Shown here: one piece after another, positions 1 through 10,980 of the stretch
How positions within the stretch are numbered: position 1 is the stretch's first letter
Layout of the letters: every line of letters starts with the position of its first letter
NCBI GenBank assembly: GCA_026122225.1
Contig: JANEZZ010002881.1
Location: forward strand, 186,001-250,000
Origin: Heloderma charlesbogerti
Lineage: Eukaryota; Chordata; Lepidosauria; Squamata; Helodermatidae
Direction: 5' to 3'
Length of the DNA stretch: 64,000 bases
Made by a program: the position numbers and the translations under genes
Notes under the pieces: generated by a model
The model's database searches: none
Told to the model about the DNA's origin: nothing
The model's input: the letters and a program-made list of their open reading frames with translations, nothing else

Positions 1-1573
1 AAAATTGCCTCCATCCCTCCTCTTGCCCTGCTGGCGGTAGCTTAGCAGGGCATAGGATTCTCGGAAGCTGAGATTAGAATCTTCCATCTTGCGGGTGTCA
101 ACCTTATAGGACTAAGCCCTAAAAATGGTTTGAAAACCTACTGAAATAAATGTGGGTAAACTTTCTTTATCATGTCTCCTTCACAACGTTTTAATTTCAG
201 TAATGACATAAACATTTCACCTCTCGGAAACATAATTTCCTTCTATAATTAAAGAACCAAACTCTTTCCAATTTACAAAAACTTCTTGTTGGTTGTCTGG
301 AAGCAACCTATGTACCATAGATGTCTAGGTGAGTGGCTGTTTACAAGCCTGCATGCTTTTAATTCATGCTTGAGGTTGTCAATACATTGGAGCTTGCTTA
401 TAAGTATTACTAGCCCTTGTTGGAGATAATTTCTCCTGACAAGAGATGCGTATATCAGCACTTCTTTTTACTACTAATGTTGAGGCCAACAAATAAAAAT
501 AAAAAATACTCCATAAACTAAGAGCTTGGTTACCAATATGTTTTCCTGGAGAACAAATTCTGACTTCAGTCTATTAGGTGATTTGGTCACATATTCAGTA
601 GATGAATCAGAAATTGAAGAAAGCAGTAAGAATCTACAGTTCTGGTAAAGATCAAAACAGAGAAGGTCCTAGGATTGTCATAAAAAGGAAGTGGCTAAAA
701 CACTCTGGAGACCTTTGTTCCTATAGGCAAGATAACAACCCTTGAATGTTGATTATGGAAATATGTTCAACATTATCACTTCATTCTTTTGAGAGTTAAC
801 ACTGAAGAAAACACTGTGCATACTATGGAACACAGGTGTATTATCTAATCTTCCATCCATTCCATCCTATTATGTTCATGTTTTGTTTGGACATCTTTCT
901 CCATCACATTCTATTTCAGCTCCTATTGACTTCTAAATATATTCAGTCTTTACCTCATACTTATACTCTTTCTCTCCATAGTCTTTCTCACCCTCTTTGG
1001 TCCACATAAATCCTGAATTGCAAACTCTATTTCCCTATTGTGTTGTTTCTAACTTGCTGTTCTCTGTCACTGGAGCTCATAACCATCTTACATGGATTTT
1101 GTTCCTGTAAACACTCACCTGTTAACACTCACCTGTATTTAAACCCTTGTTAATAATTCTTACCCCTATTCTGTTACACTACGCTAAGATGCCATACTGA
1201 ACTATTCCACGCAAAGTCCTGGTCTACATGTGCAACAAAATTAGCTGGGAATGAGGTGGTAAGAGTTCTGAGGTGATATACCTGAGACTGCAGACTTGAA
1301 CGACAATAGCAAATCAACTGGGTTAGACCCTCCCTCCAATATTTAGTTTTTACTAGCAGGAAGTTGTTTATGAGAGAGCATTTAAAACTGGTGCTCCTTC
1401 TTGTAGTCCAAAATGGTACAACGTACTCGGCTACCTCAGGACTCTTGTCACTTAATTCATCTGGATGTGTAAATTAAGCCAAAGTTGCCCCAATCTATAA
1501 AACATATAAAACAAACAAAACAGAGCATAACAGTAGTAGTCTTTATTACAGTTTATAAAGCTAAGAAGGCAAA
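1..1573. other. no gene seen; unique-looking AT-rich DNA
   Basis: No conserved coding or RNA signal is visible. The only local structure is a short tandem duplication of AACACTCACCTG near 1108-1134. Confidence 0.5.
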
Positions 1574-1737
1574 GGGCTGGATGCGCCCGATCTCATCTGA
1601 TCTCGCTAAACTGGGTCAGCCCTGGTTAGTACTTGGATGGGAGACTGCCTGGGAATCCGGCTTCCTGTATTGAGCAGGGGGTTGGACTCAATGGTTTTGT
1701 AGGCCCTTTCCAACCCTATGATTCTATGATACTTTCT
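1574..1737 (+). mobile_element. 5S rRNA-derived SINE with CR1-like 3' tail
   Basis: The first about 90 bases (1579-1665) match the body of vertebrate 5S rRNA, starting inside the gene at GCGCCCGATCTC and continuing through the internal control region. The box C part, TGGTTAGTACTTGGATGGGA, is almost perfect. From about 1666 the sequence changes to the usual CR1 3' end (GGTTGGACTCAATGG, then TTCCAACCCTATGATTC and the ATTCTATGAT repeat). A GAAA-rich tract follows at 1738-1756. It is therefore a retroposed chimera and not a working 5S gene: the 5' end and the 3' stem are missing. A chimera of a 5S head and a CR1 tail implies mobilisation by CR1 machinery; that is inference from how SINEs pair with LINEs. 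Confidence 0.85.
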
Positions 1738-1756
1738 ATGAAAGAAAGAAAGAAAG

Positions 1757-2970
1757 CTTTCCTTCCATTTTAAGCTACCTGTTTCCTTCTATTTTAGATG
1801 AGGCTTGCAAAGAGCCATTCACACTGTGGCATGTAAGCAAGTCCAGAGTCAGGGGTAGTGGATGGCTGCCAAGGGCCTAGAAGCTCAAAAGGGCTGGAGC
1901 TGCTGCCAGGGCCAGACTGCTGCTGTGGTGGTGGCTCTTGTTCCTGCTCCTACTCCATTCCTCCTTCTCCTCCTCCTCTTCCTCCTCGCCCAGCTGGCCC
2001 TGCTGGCAAAAGCAAGTGCCACAGCAGCCAGACAAATAAGTCTGTCGGGCCCATGCACTCCATTTCAAAAGATTTTTGTTTCTTACCTTAAATTCTGAGT
2101 AGCAGCAATTTGAACCAATAAGACATTGCCTTTGGGAAGGGAGAGGGACAATGAATGAGAGCGCAGGAACAGCGAAGGGGTGGTCTTTTGTAGTATGGTG
2201 TATAAATGCTGTAATACTTTATTAAAGAGAACCATATCATTTGAAATTCATTCAAGCTACTTACTTTCAGTGCACATTTGAGATCTCCTCTTTGCCATTG
2301 TATGGGTGACTTCCCTTTGTTCCTTCCTTGGCAGCCAGTTAATGAGGGCCACATTTTTAGTGATTAAAAACCTTTTGATAGACAATTACTAGGCTAGATT
2401 AAATAAACACTGCAACCTTACTCATGCATGAGTTTGAACTGGCCCCTAGTACCTCTGAAATGCCTTATGAGTTTGGATCACATGTTCTGCAACCCATAGT
2501 TTTAGTTTTAGTTTGTCTTCACCTGCATATAGATCAACTTTCATAGTTGTCTCTATGCTGAAATCTACATTCATGGTAAGTACATGAAACTGGATGTAGG
2601 GAGGGGAAGAGAAAGATTTCCTTATGCAAAACAGATATGATGTTGGATGTGGTAAATCCTGGCTGCACACTACGCACAGTAAGAACATAACCGAAGACAG
2701 TTTTACGTGCATGCATAGCAAAAATACAGTAACTTTATGTGGGGCTGTAGAAAGACTCTCAATTGAAATGCTTTGTTTGCTGTCTTTCTCCTGAAATCTT
2801 TCATATATTTCTTTTAATACAGTCTGATTAGGAAGACCCATCATCTGCTTTGAGGATTATTGGTGTTAACTAGTAGCATAGCAATTAAAAAATTAGGATC
2901 TATTATTATAATATGCTTCTCCTCCCACCTCTTCTATTCATTACATTAAAACCTGAGAAAACTCACCACT
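1757..2970. other. no gene recognised
   Basis: Mostly unremarkable sequence with a C/T-rich stretch at about 1945-1990. A minus-strand open frame at 2446-2844 has no recognisable family and does not join the candidate exon upstream of it in the right phase. Confidence 0.4.
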
Positions 2971-3201
2971 CTGTAGACAATGCTGCTTTCCAAAAACTCC
3001 CTTTCCTATCAACACAAGCATGTCATTGTCAAATAGATCACCTGTGTAAGGATAAATCTGCATAGCTTTATAAAGTGTTCTGTTACCGAAGCAGCACTCA
3101 CACAGCAATGTATCTGGCTTTGAAGACAACAGCGCAATGGCGATCTGTCTGACAGACAGACCTACGATAACAAGGAAGAGCAGCTTAAGGGGAAACTTCA
3201 T
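2971..3201 (-). CDS. candidate first coding exon of an unidentified secreted or membrane protein
   Basis: An ATG at 3201 (minus strand) opens a frame whose first about 25 residues look like a signal peptide or membrane anchor (MKFPLKLLFLVIVGL, then a further hydrophobic stretch). A Cys-rich segment (CECCFG), one N-glycosylation sequon (NRT) and an IGKGVFGK stretch, which resembles a kinase glycine loop, follow. The frame runs into AGTG/GTGAGT at about 2970, a good 5' splice donor, leaving phase 1. Beyond the donor it stops after only about ten codons. These signs are what one expects of a real first exon, but I do not recognise the family and found no convincing second exon. It could also be a chance open frame. 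The upstream 60 bases show no clear TATA box. Confidence 0.3.
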
Positions 3202-5127
3202 TTGCCCAGAACAAGGTAATTTGAGCTAACAAGAAAGAGATTCTTCCCCCTTTCCCGCTAAACAGCCCTGAAGACTCCTGACAACACTTGGGACTGTAAG
3301 CTTCACTCAGAGGGGCCCTGTCTGCAATGAGAGATGTGCTGTTTCACAACTTTAACTGACTGGAATGTGAGCATCTTATCACACATTTCCATTTGGGTTA
3401 CAGCTTCAAAGACAGAATCTCATCACCTATATTAATACACCCAGTCACTGCAGTATTATTATCACAGCTTGCAGTAGGGTGTAATTTCTCTATAATAAAG
3501 AGCAGTATTAGCTGCATGGTGAATAAATCCAGCTGGAAGGGAAATACATCAAAGATCTCCTTCTGCAACAGTGCCAGGTATTGCTTGTTCTGAACTAACT
3601 CTTTCCCCTTTGCTGAATCTTTCTGTTATGAAAAGACTTTGCTTAAGGGAAATTCTCTTTCTATCAAATACCATTTACTCATAATAATAGCCCACCAGCC
3701 TACCACATTTCTGATCACTGCATCACCATTCTTCTTTATGCTTCCCATCCCATCCCATCCCATCCCATCCCATCCCCTTCCCTTACATCTCATCCTAAGT
3801 GCTAAGCCCCAGTGCATTTAACTTGTAACTGGAAGCGATTTTTAAAAATCTGCTCATGAAATGAATGAGTCCAGCTTTGCAGATCAATTTGCAGCTGTCA
3901 CAGGAATAAGGTCATACATACAGGAACCAGAAGGATTCCATTCAAGACATGGGGGGAATATTGCGGAAAGAAGAAGAAAAAATCCAATAAACACAGTAGT
4001 ATTAAGGAATATTAATAGAACTGAACAAGTATCAAAGATGGCATAGAAGTATTTCAAGGATTTATTTGTGACTGGATACTGCTTCCATTTCCAGTTCTTA
4101 CTATCAATATAATCAGTATAGTCAATATAAGTGAAAGGATTCCTACTCATCCCTTTGCAATTTTGATGGCACTGTTTCCCTCATGTAAACTACAAGATTT
4201 CTTCTGATGGCTATGTTACCATTGTATTAGCACCTTTATGGCTTAGGCATCCATTTCAGCTTTTACAGTCCACACAGCTTACTTTTGTCCTTTAAGTTCC
4301 ATCTTGAGCCTGCTCACAGAGTCATAGACAGCACTGCGCTGAATTTTTCAATCTATTATTTTCTACCTTTCATTGGGGGAAAGGAGCGAAAAGAAATTTC
4401 ACCCAAAAACTGTGGGAAGGTGTGAGTATTTCAGAGAAATTTCTCAGTGTGGTGAGCCTCAGTGCTTAGTGTAAGGGGTGGACAAAGGGGGCGGGGTGCA
4501 TGCGCTCTTTATTTTACATTTTGTATCCCGTTCTGTCCTTGCTGTCTCTCCAGCTGCTTGAGCTTTCTGAAAAGCCCTCTAGAGGATGTAACCAGGACTT
4601 TATCCCTTGGGTCTTTCCTGTACAAATGCTTCCTGAATCCTGAGTGAGTAATAATAGTATTGTTGTTGTTGTTGTTAGTAGTATTAATATTATTTCTTCC
4701 CCCCCCCTTTTTTTTTAACAACAAAACCAAAATGCCTTGTGGCAACTACAACCAGAAAAAAAAAATGCTACCACATTATAAACATGCACACACCCATCTG
4801 ATACAGATTTTTAACACAATGAATTTTTCATTCTATATACTTAAAGCAATTACTATTTCAAAGTGAGAAATAAATTTCTTTAAAGGCTTCTATGAAATTC
4901 AAGGTGAGCAAAACATATATTACAAATAAGATCTTTCCAAGAAGAAATAATGAACACCTTGGAGAAACCTTGTATTTTTAAAAAAAAAAAATCTGAAGGC
5001 AAACACTTTTAAAAAAGTTATTACTGACAAAACAACTGACATCACTGCAACTCCTGCATGTAATGTCAGCATAAACAGTGCTACAAACTACTGTTACTTG
5101 GAAACATTCTGCTCTATACTTGAGGAC
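3202..5127. other. no gene seen; simple repeats only
   Basis: Contains a CATCC pentamer array (about 3743-3776), a short TTG run (about 4658-4677) and homopolymer runs. No coding or RNA gene signal is evident. Confidence 0.5.
3743..3776. repeat. (CATCC)n microsatellite
   Basis: About seven tandem CATCC units, nearly perfect. Confidence 0.9.
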
Positions 5128-5216
5128 TTATAATTTATTTATTACATTTCTACAGCGCCCCATAGCTGAAGCTCTCTGGCCATTTTACAAAAGTTAAAAC
5201 ATTAAAATACAATATT

Positions 5217-5294
5217 TTGTTGTTGTTGTTCAGTTGTTCAGTCGTGTCCGAGTCTTCGTGACCCCATTGACCATAGCACGCCAGGCCTTCCTAC
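5217..5294 (-). mobile_element. BovB LINE (or BovB-tailed SINE) 3' end fragment
   Basis: About 78 bases equal the 3' terminus of the BovB copy at 51878-55104 in the same orientation: a TTG-repeat tail, then TTCAGTCGTGTCCGAGTCTT and CATAGCACGCCAGGC. It interrupts the 3' UTR of the L2 around it. So short a piece cannot tell BovB from a SINE that borrows its tail. Confidence 0.75.
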
Positions 5295-5666
5295 AAAGTT
5301 TAAAAGCAATTTACATAAAAGCACACAGACAATATACACAAACAACATATAACTAAAAACAACTTTGAACTAAAAACAATTTAACAAAAAAAATCAACAA
5401 TAAAACAACACAGCTTAAAAACAGTATAAAAGAGCCAGAGAAAGGAACAAGAGTTCTAAAAAGGGAAGGCCTGTCAGAATAATAGAGTCTTTAATACCTG
5501 CTTAAAAACTTCAATGAGGTCAGCAGGCGCATTTCAACCGGCAGGTCATTCCACAAATGAGGGGTGGCAAAGGAAAAGGTCCTCTTGCTTGTGGCTGCCA
5601 GTCTCACATTAGGAAGCCGCAGCAGAGAGCCCTCAGAGGACCTCAGGTGGCGGGCTGGGACGTAGG

Positions 5667-6494
5667 TAGGGATGTATGAATCCCTTAGCTTGCTCCGCTG
5701 AGGGGCGTCCACAGTGGGGGGCAGGCACTCCGTCCCTCCCCCCGGAATCCTCGATGGGGGGGAGGCGCTCTGTCCCTCTCCCTGGAATCCAGCCCGGCTG
5801 GCTCCACTCCACGGCCAAGCTGCGGAGCCGCCGGCCGGCTCCGGCCACCCACAGCCAGACATCCGGCTGCTGGGCAGCCCTGCAGGGACGCAAATGGTGG
5901 CTGTCGTAGCCGCCGCCATTTGCGTCCCTGTATTGAGCCGTGATAGGCTACGTAAATATTTACGTAGCCTATCACAGCAGGGGGAAAAACCCCAGCGTAC
6001 ACAAATGGCGGCAGCTACCGCCATTTGCGTACGCTGGGGGAGGTTTTCCCCCTGCCGTGATCGGCTATGTAAGCATTTACGTAGCCGATCACGGCAGGGG
6101 GGGGGGAAAACCCAGTGTACGCAAGTGGCGGTAGCTGCCATTTGTGTACGCTGGGGTTTCCCCCCCCCCCCGCCGTGATAAATGGACGCAAATGGTGTCC
6201 CTGCATTAGCCGTGATAGGCTACGTAAGTATTTACGTAGCCTATCATGGCTTGAAGAGGAGGAAGCGAATGGAGGCCGCAGGACGGCCACCATTCGCAAA
6301 GCAGCATGGACGGGAGCAGGTAAGTGCTCCATTTCGCGCGCCTTTTGTGGGGTGGGGGCGGTGGGGACTTCGTCCCGCGTGCCTTTCATGGGTTGGGGGG
6401 GATGGGGGCTTCGTTCCACGATGGATTTCGGGGGGCCAAATGCACTGGCATTCAGCCTCACCGAGATCCGTCACGGAATTCTCTGACATCCCTA
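5667..6494 (+). mobile_element. palindromic hAT-type nonautonomous element, copy 1
   Basis: Bounded by TAGGGATG at the left (A end) and CATCCCTA at the right (B end), with a perfect 8-bp target duplication GACGTAGG at 5659-5666 and 6495-6502. An 8-bp duplication and TAGGG-type ends are hallmarks of hAT transposons. It encodes no transposase. The core holds alternating palindromes: P2 at 5883-5930, P1 at 5937-5978, P2 at 5993-6036, P1 at 6054-6095, P2 at about 6110-6156 and P1 at 6209-6250. A CAG/GTAAGT donor at 6317-6325 points out of the B end; the A end has lost its donor. Inserted into the L2 at 5128-7675. Confidence 0.9.
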
Positions 6495-7675
6495 GACGTA
6501 GGGGAGAAGGCACTCCCGAAGGTACCTTGGACATAGACCATGTAAGGCTTTAACAGTAAGAACCAGCACCTTATAGTTTGCTCAGAAACAAATTGGCAGC
6601 CAGTGTAAAGATTTTAAAAACCAGTGTAATATGGTCTCCACGGGATGTCCCAGAGACCAACCTGACTGCCATATTTTGTACCAGTTGAAGTTTCTGAACT
6701 AAATATACAGACAACCCCAAGTGCAGAGCATTACAGAAATCATGCCTAGGGCTTACCAGTCTGTGCACTACCGTTACCAGGTCCATATATTCCAGAAATG
6801 GGCATAGCTGGCGTATCAGCCCAAGTTGATAACAGGCATTTCTTGCCATTGCCTCCACCTGGGTTGCCAGGAGTAGGATTGGGTCAAGAAGCACCCCCAA
6901 GCTATGAACTTGCTCCTTCACGGGGAGTGCAACCCCATCCAGAACTGGTTGACATACCTCAATACCTGAATTAGGGCCCTTCACAAAGAACACCTCTATC
7001 TTTCTTGCCTGGATTCAACTTCAGTTTGTTCTCCCTCATCCAGCCCATTACCTACTTCAGGCAGTCATTCAGAGATGTCATACCTCCCTTGGATAAAGAT
7101 GTTAAGGAGAAATAGATTTGGGTGTCATCAGCGCACTGATAACACCCAGCCCCAAACATCCTGATGATCTCTCCCAGCAGTTTCATGTAGATATTAAACA
7201 GCATCAGGGATAGAATGGAGCTCTGAGGGACTCCACATAATAGTTCCTTTTTAGAGGAACAACTATCCCTGAGTGAAACCATCTGGAACAGTTCTGAGAG
7301 AAAGGAGAGGAACCACTGCAGAGCAGTGCCCCCAACCTACAACTCCCTCAGGCAATCCAGAAGGATACCATGGTTGATCAAACACCGCTGAGAGAGCCAA
7401 AACAATCAACAGAGATGCACTTTCCCTATCGATTCCCAGGTGATGATCAACCACCAAGTCGACCATGGCACTCTCAACACTGTATCCCACTCTGAAGCTG
7501 GTTTGAAATGGGTCCAGGTAATCAGTTTCATCCAAGATTGCTTGGAGTTGAATGGACATTGCCTTCTCAATTACCTTGCCCAAAAATGGTAAATTACTTA
7601 CTGGCTTATAATTACTGAAGTCTAGGGGGTCAAGGGAAGACTTCTTCAGAAGCGGTCTAACGATTGCTAACAATA

Positions 7676-8359
7676 ATAATACTTAACATGGGAAGAACAT
7701 TTTTCTACCTCGTAAGCCCTGTAACAGCAGTTCGGCAAATGACTCCTCCACATCAGGATGTGGAATCTCCAGACCATGGGCCTAATTCAGCTTCTGCATC
7801 CAGCTTCTGCATCCAGCCCACAGGGCCCCCTTGGGTTCTAAGCCTTGTCCCCTGGAGCAAATCCCCACTCTTATCTCAGGTCTGAGATTGGAGTTATCAG
7901 TGGGGATGCGAGAGACTCAGCCAGCATTGAGAGGAGCTGGCCACTTGTTGCAGTGGTTGCCAAATGACAGTGCACAACCACATGAAGTCAGGGACTTGAC
8001 TTGTCCTTGGGTGGGGGTGAGGAAAATGGCTGCTCCTCCTAGCACAGGCCAAGTCCCTTTCTCCATGCTAAAAGAGAGGCACAGAGGCATGCAAAAAAGA
8101 AAAACGGGTGGGGAGATGATATTAGTGGGTGTGGTCACATCATCTGGCCCATGGAGGACCTGGTGGTGGTGATTCCTCCCCCCCGCCCTCCTATGCCATC
8201 CTGGTTCAGCACCCCTGCTCCACGTCATGGCACGCCAACAGACATACCACTTGGACCAAAGTTAATAGACATTAACCAGGTAACTTTTATTTATGGATCA
8301 CCAAACCAGAGTGTGGTGTTTGTACAGGGCACACATATCTAAAGGAGTCTTTCCCTAAA
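7676..8359. other. no gene recognised
   Basis: GC-moderate sequence without a known motif. A 15-base direct duplication, AGCTTCTGCATCC, lies at about 7790-7817. Confidence 0.4.
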
Positions 8360-9100
8360 GGGAGTGTAGTAGCTCAGTGGTAAGAGCAACCGCTTTGCAT
8401 GCAGAAAGTCCCAGGTTTGATGCCTGGCATCTCCCAGTAGGGCTAGGAAAGAATCCTGCCTGAAACCTTGGAGAGCCACTGCCAGTCAGTGTAGCCAGAT
8501 GGGCCAAGGGTAGGGATGGCGGAGAATTTCTCCCCGAAACTTCGGGGGGCCAAGCGCCAACGTGTTCGGCCCCCCGAACAAGTTTCGGGGAGAAATCCTC
8601 CGAACCCCCCCGCACCCCGCACCCCCCCCCGGGACGGGACTTACCTTCGCCGAATGTCCCTCCCGGCGGCGGGTCCGGCTGGCGGTTCGGCGGGTGTTCG
8701 AGCGGGGCGGGAGCGGCAGCTGGTCTTTCGACCGGCTGCCACTGCCGCCATTGCAATAAAAGAAAAAAAAAACGCCCCCTGATAGGCTACGTGACGATTC
8801 ACGTAGCCTATCACGGCTAGATTTGCAAAGTCAGCCGTGATAGGCTACGTGAATCGTCACGTAGACTATCAGGGGGCGTTTTTGTTTTGTTTTTTTTAAA
8901 CTTTTGCATTCACGGCCGGGCGAGGCAGGAAGCCTCCTCCCCGGCCTGAATTTCGGCCGGGGCAAGGCGGGAAGCCTCCCCCCCCGGCCTGAACTTTGCG
9001 GGGGGAGCAGCGAAGCACCTCCCCCCCACCGCGAACGTCCTTCGACGACAGGTAAGGGACTTTCGTCCACCCCTAGCCAAGGGTCTGATTCAGTGTAGTG
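8360..9100 (+). mobile_element. tRNA-derived SINE split by a hAT element
   Basis: The head is tRNA-like: A box TAGCTCAGTGG (8370-8380) and B box GGTTTGATGCC (8414-8424), correctly spaced for an RNA polymerase III promoter. The CTTTGCATGCAG anticodon-region text is typical of this reptile SINE. The tail runs through GAATCCTGCCTGAAACC and GGAGAGCCACTGCCAGTCAG to GCCAAGGG, where the copy-2 palindromic element is inserted. It resumes at 9076 with GTCTGATTCAGTGTA. A second, reverse copy lies at 32540-32720. It is not a tRNA gene: there is no 3' acceptor-stem match. Confidence 0.85.
8511..9075 (-). mobile_element. palindromic hAT-type nonautonomous element, copy 2 (short form)
   Basis: Perfect 8-bp target duplication GCCAAGGG (8503-8510 and 9076-9083). 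It runs B end to A end. The core is a single large hairpin (about 8771-8882) made of two P1 modules, GATAGGCTACGTGACGATTC and its mirror, flanked by matching C/G-rich and A/T-rich arms. There is no P2 module. Donor-like AAG/GTAAGT (minus strand, 8639-8646) points out of the left end and CAG/GTAAGG (9049-9057) points out of the right end. G-rich subterminal repeats built on CGGCCTGAA / GAATTTCGGCC lie at about 8915-9035. Confidence 0.9.
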
Positions 9101-9102
9101 TC

Positions 9103-9165
9103 CCCCAGATGTATTGGACTACAGCTCTCCAGCCAGCATGGCAACACTGGCCCAAATTCCATGGA
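9103..9165 (-). repeat. fragment of a dispersed MITE-like repeat
   Basis: CCAGATGTATTGGACTACA and GCCAGCATGG are the mirror image of the GGGAGTTGTAGTCCAACATC text at 55420-55532, so both come from one dispersed family. Confidence 0.5.
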
Positions 9166-10228
9166 TTCCAGTTTAAAGCAGGTTACGTACATCTCTAGAT
9201 TCAAGCAATACACCTACTCTGTACTACTTAATTCAAAACTTAGTTATTAACTGAGTTTCTAGGGAATGTGTCCATAATATGGAGTCAAAATAAAGTTATG
9301 TTTATCTCTGGCCTCAAAATTTCACCAATGCAAGATTAGGGCGTCTTAGGTAAGCAGTAACACTTTTTCACTGGTAGATACATCTCAGTTTTAAAATGCT
9401 TTCAGAACTGCTCAGTTGCTGATAGTTATCTGATTGTTCTTGTTGCACATTCTGTCACCTGAGAGCCATGTGAAGCCACTAGGACATTTTAAGAAATAAA
9501 GTTAGATTGTCAAGGGGGAAAAAAAACCCTCACCTCTCAGGTAGGCACCCAAATAAGTCAAGATTTTGGTTGAAGTTTGCAGCTTCCAGTCCCATGTTCT
9601 GTACAACTAACGTGTCAGGGAAATGAAAGCCAGGTTCTTTAGATAATCAGACCCCTAAAAGTGCTTTCAGCCAAGACATGCCTGACAATGTTAAGAAGGC
9701 TACCTGTAAATCTATCTAGAAGTACAGAACAGAAGAGAAACAATCTCAGCTGCACATTCCTGACAAATACTAAATGGCAGTATCTCAACGCTTCTGTGAT
9801 TACACATCCCTGCCCCAAACCCATCACCCACATTACGTTTATTTCCTGCTACCTTGGTCAAGTTACATGAAGGATTGTTTGATGAGCGAGACTGAAATTT
9901 GATCACTCTGAAAGCTTCTTTGCAGCTAAAAAAACAACAGCCGCCGCCACCCTGTACTGTTTGGGATCTGTGCTACTTGCCTGAATGAATTCTGTCAAAG
10001 CAAACAGTTGTTCACTCTGCTGTCCCAGGAAGACATTGCACTGGTACTGCTTCAGTGACCACACGGTTGATGGAATTATACCCAGTATAAGTAGCCACTG
10101 AATCCCTTGAGCATGGATTCTGACTTACGCTAGATTCACTCTGCATCTATGCCAAGAACACAAATATCAAATATCTCATTCTCTCTGAGGATACGGTCAT
10201 GTCTGCATAGTTCCTTCAAGTATTTTCT
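9166..10228. other. no gene seen
   Basis: No recognisable coding, RNA or repeat signal beyond short A-rich runs. Confidence 0.4.
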
Positions 10229-10299
10229 GCAATCCTATATACACTTATCTGGGAGCAAGCTCGACTGAACCCAATGGGATTTATGAATAGGATTGCACC
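10229..10299. mobile_element. hairpin MITE, degenerate copy
   Basis: Ends GCAATCCTATATACAC and GAATAGGATTGCACC are imperfect inverted repeats around a centre that contains CCAATGGGA. Same family as the copies near 28202, 40533, 42035 and 45312. Confidence 0.65.
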
Positions 10300-10980
10300 T
10301 ATTTAAGTTGCTTTGGTTCTTGGTTCTGTTCTCACTGGGGATGAATTCAATGACCTGGTGGCTGCTGGTATCTCATCTACATAGTGACTGTTTCAGATGG
10401 AGGGCTGTGCACAAGCAGTGGCTTACCGCATGGAACCCTTGTTCATTTACCATACTACTGTGACCTATCTTTCCTCTATATGTTTCTAGAATTGGCAATA
10501 CAAGACTCTGTTCACTGAAATGAATGATGGTACAGTCACCAAGTGGATGGATTTAACATGGCAATTCAGTGGAAGCAGCTCAAATTCAGATCCCTGATAC
10601 TCTTCTGTAGGCTAGGCCTCATGGTCTTTTTGGTCCTTCTCTTCTTGACATCATGGAACTTGTTCTTCTATTGTCTTCTCAGCACTGTCCAAGTTTCTGA
10701 TCTTTTGTGATTCCAATCATATCTCTCTCATCTGCTGCCCTGAATTTTTCAGCTTACCTAATCAGTTTCCCTCATTGCTATATAACCTGCCCCCCTCTCT
10801 TTTCCATGATATGTTGATGTTTCCCTATGGTCTGTCCTCTCTTTTTCCACCTCTTGATGCTATTATGTGTTCTTTTGGTCTCCAATATCATCTTTTGGTC
10901 TCCAATATCATCTGCTTACTGATGACCTTCACTTTACTGTTGCTTGATCTTACTGGTGCTTGATTTCACTTCTCCTTCCT
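10300..10980. other. no gene seen; T/C-rich sequence
   Basis: Pyrimidine-rich. It includes a perfect tandem duplication of TCTTTTGGTCTCCAATATCA at 10871-10912. It may be decayed L2, continuing into the next feature. Confidence 0.4.

Larger units (their letters stand above)
5128..7675 (-). mobile_element. L2-clade LINE, 5'-truncated and decayed, split by a hAT element
   Basis: Read on the minus strand this is the reverse transcriptase and 3' end of an L2-type LINE. In 5'-to-3' order it holds the NYKPVSNLPFLGKVIEKA motif (about 7600), the LDPFQTSFRVGYSVESA region (about 7500), and the catalytic box now reading CADD instead of YADD (about 7130). The thumb region SPRHDFCNALHLGL (about 6745) follows, then the C-terminal WNDLPVEMR tail (about 5540). 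The 3' UTR (about 5128-5480) has the AGAGAGCTTCAGCTATGGGG motif seen at other LINE 3' ends here. Frame breaks and the lost Tyr show that it is dead. Two younger insertions sit in it: a BovB 3' piece (5217-5294) and the palindromic element at 5667-6494. Confidence 0.85.

Noticed and set aside
1579..1665. 5S rRNA gene
   Set aside because: The first part of the gene and the 3' stem are missing, and a CR1 tail is fused to it.
2446..2844. Second exon of the candidate gene at 2971-3201
   Set aside because: Joining the upstream donor (phase 1) to the possible acceptor before the ATG at 2844 gives a stop within a few codons, and the frame has no recognisable domain.
5491..6178. Long open frames with repeated IGYVNIYVAYHG- and RLRKYLRSLSR-like peptides
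   Set aside because: They are the palindromes P1 and P2 read in several frames on both strands. The same peptides recur at 19515, 22025, 25825, 57524 and 60126 in both directions, so they reflect DNA structure and not a protein family.
5883..6250. CRISPR-like array of evenly spaced palindromes
   Set aside because: Units alternate between two types, have no unique spacers of constant length, and sit in a vertebrate transposon with target duplications.
8360..8430. tRNA gene
   Set aside because: A and B boxes are good, but the acceptor stem does not close and the downstream SINE body follows directly.
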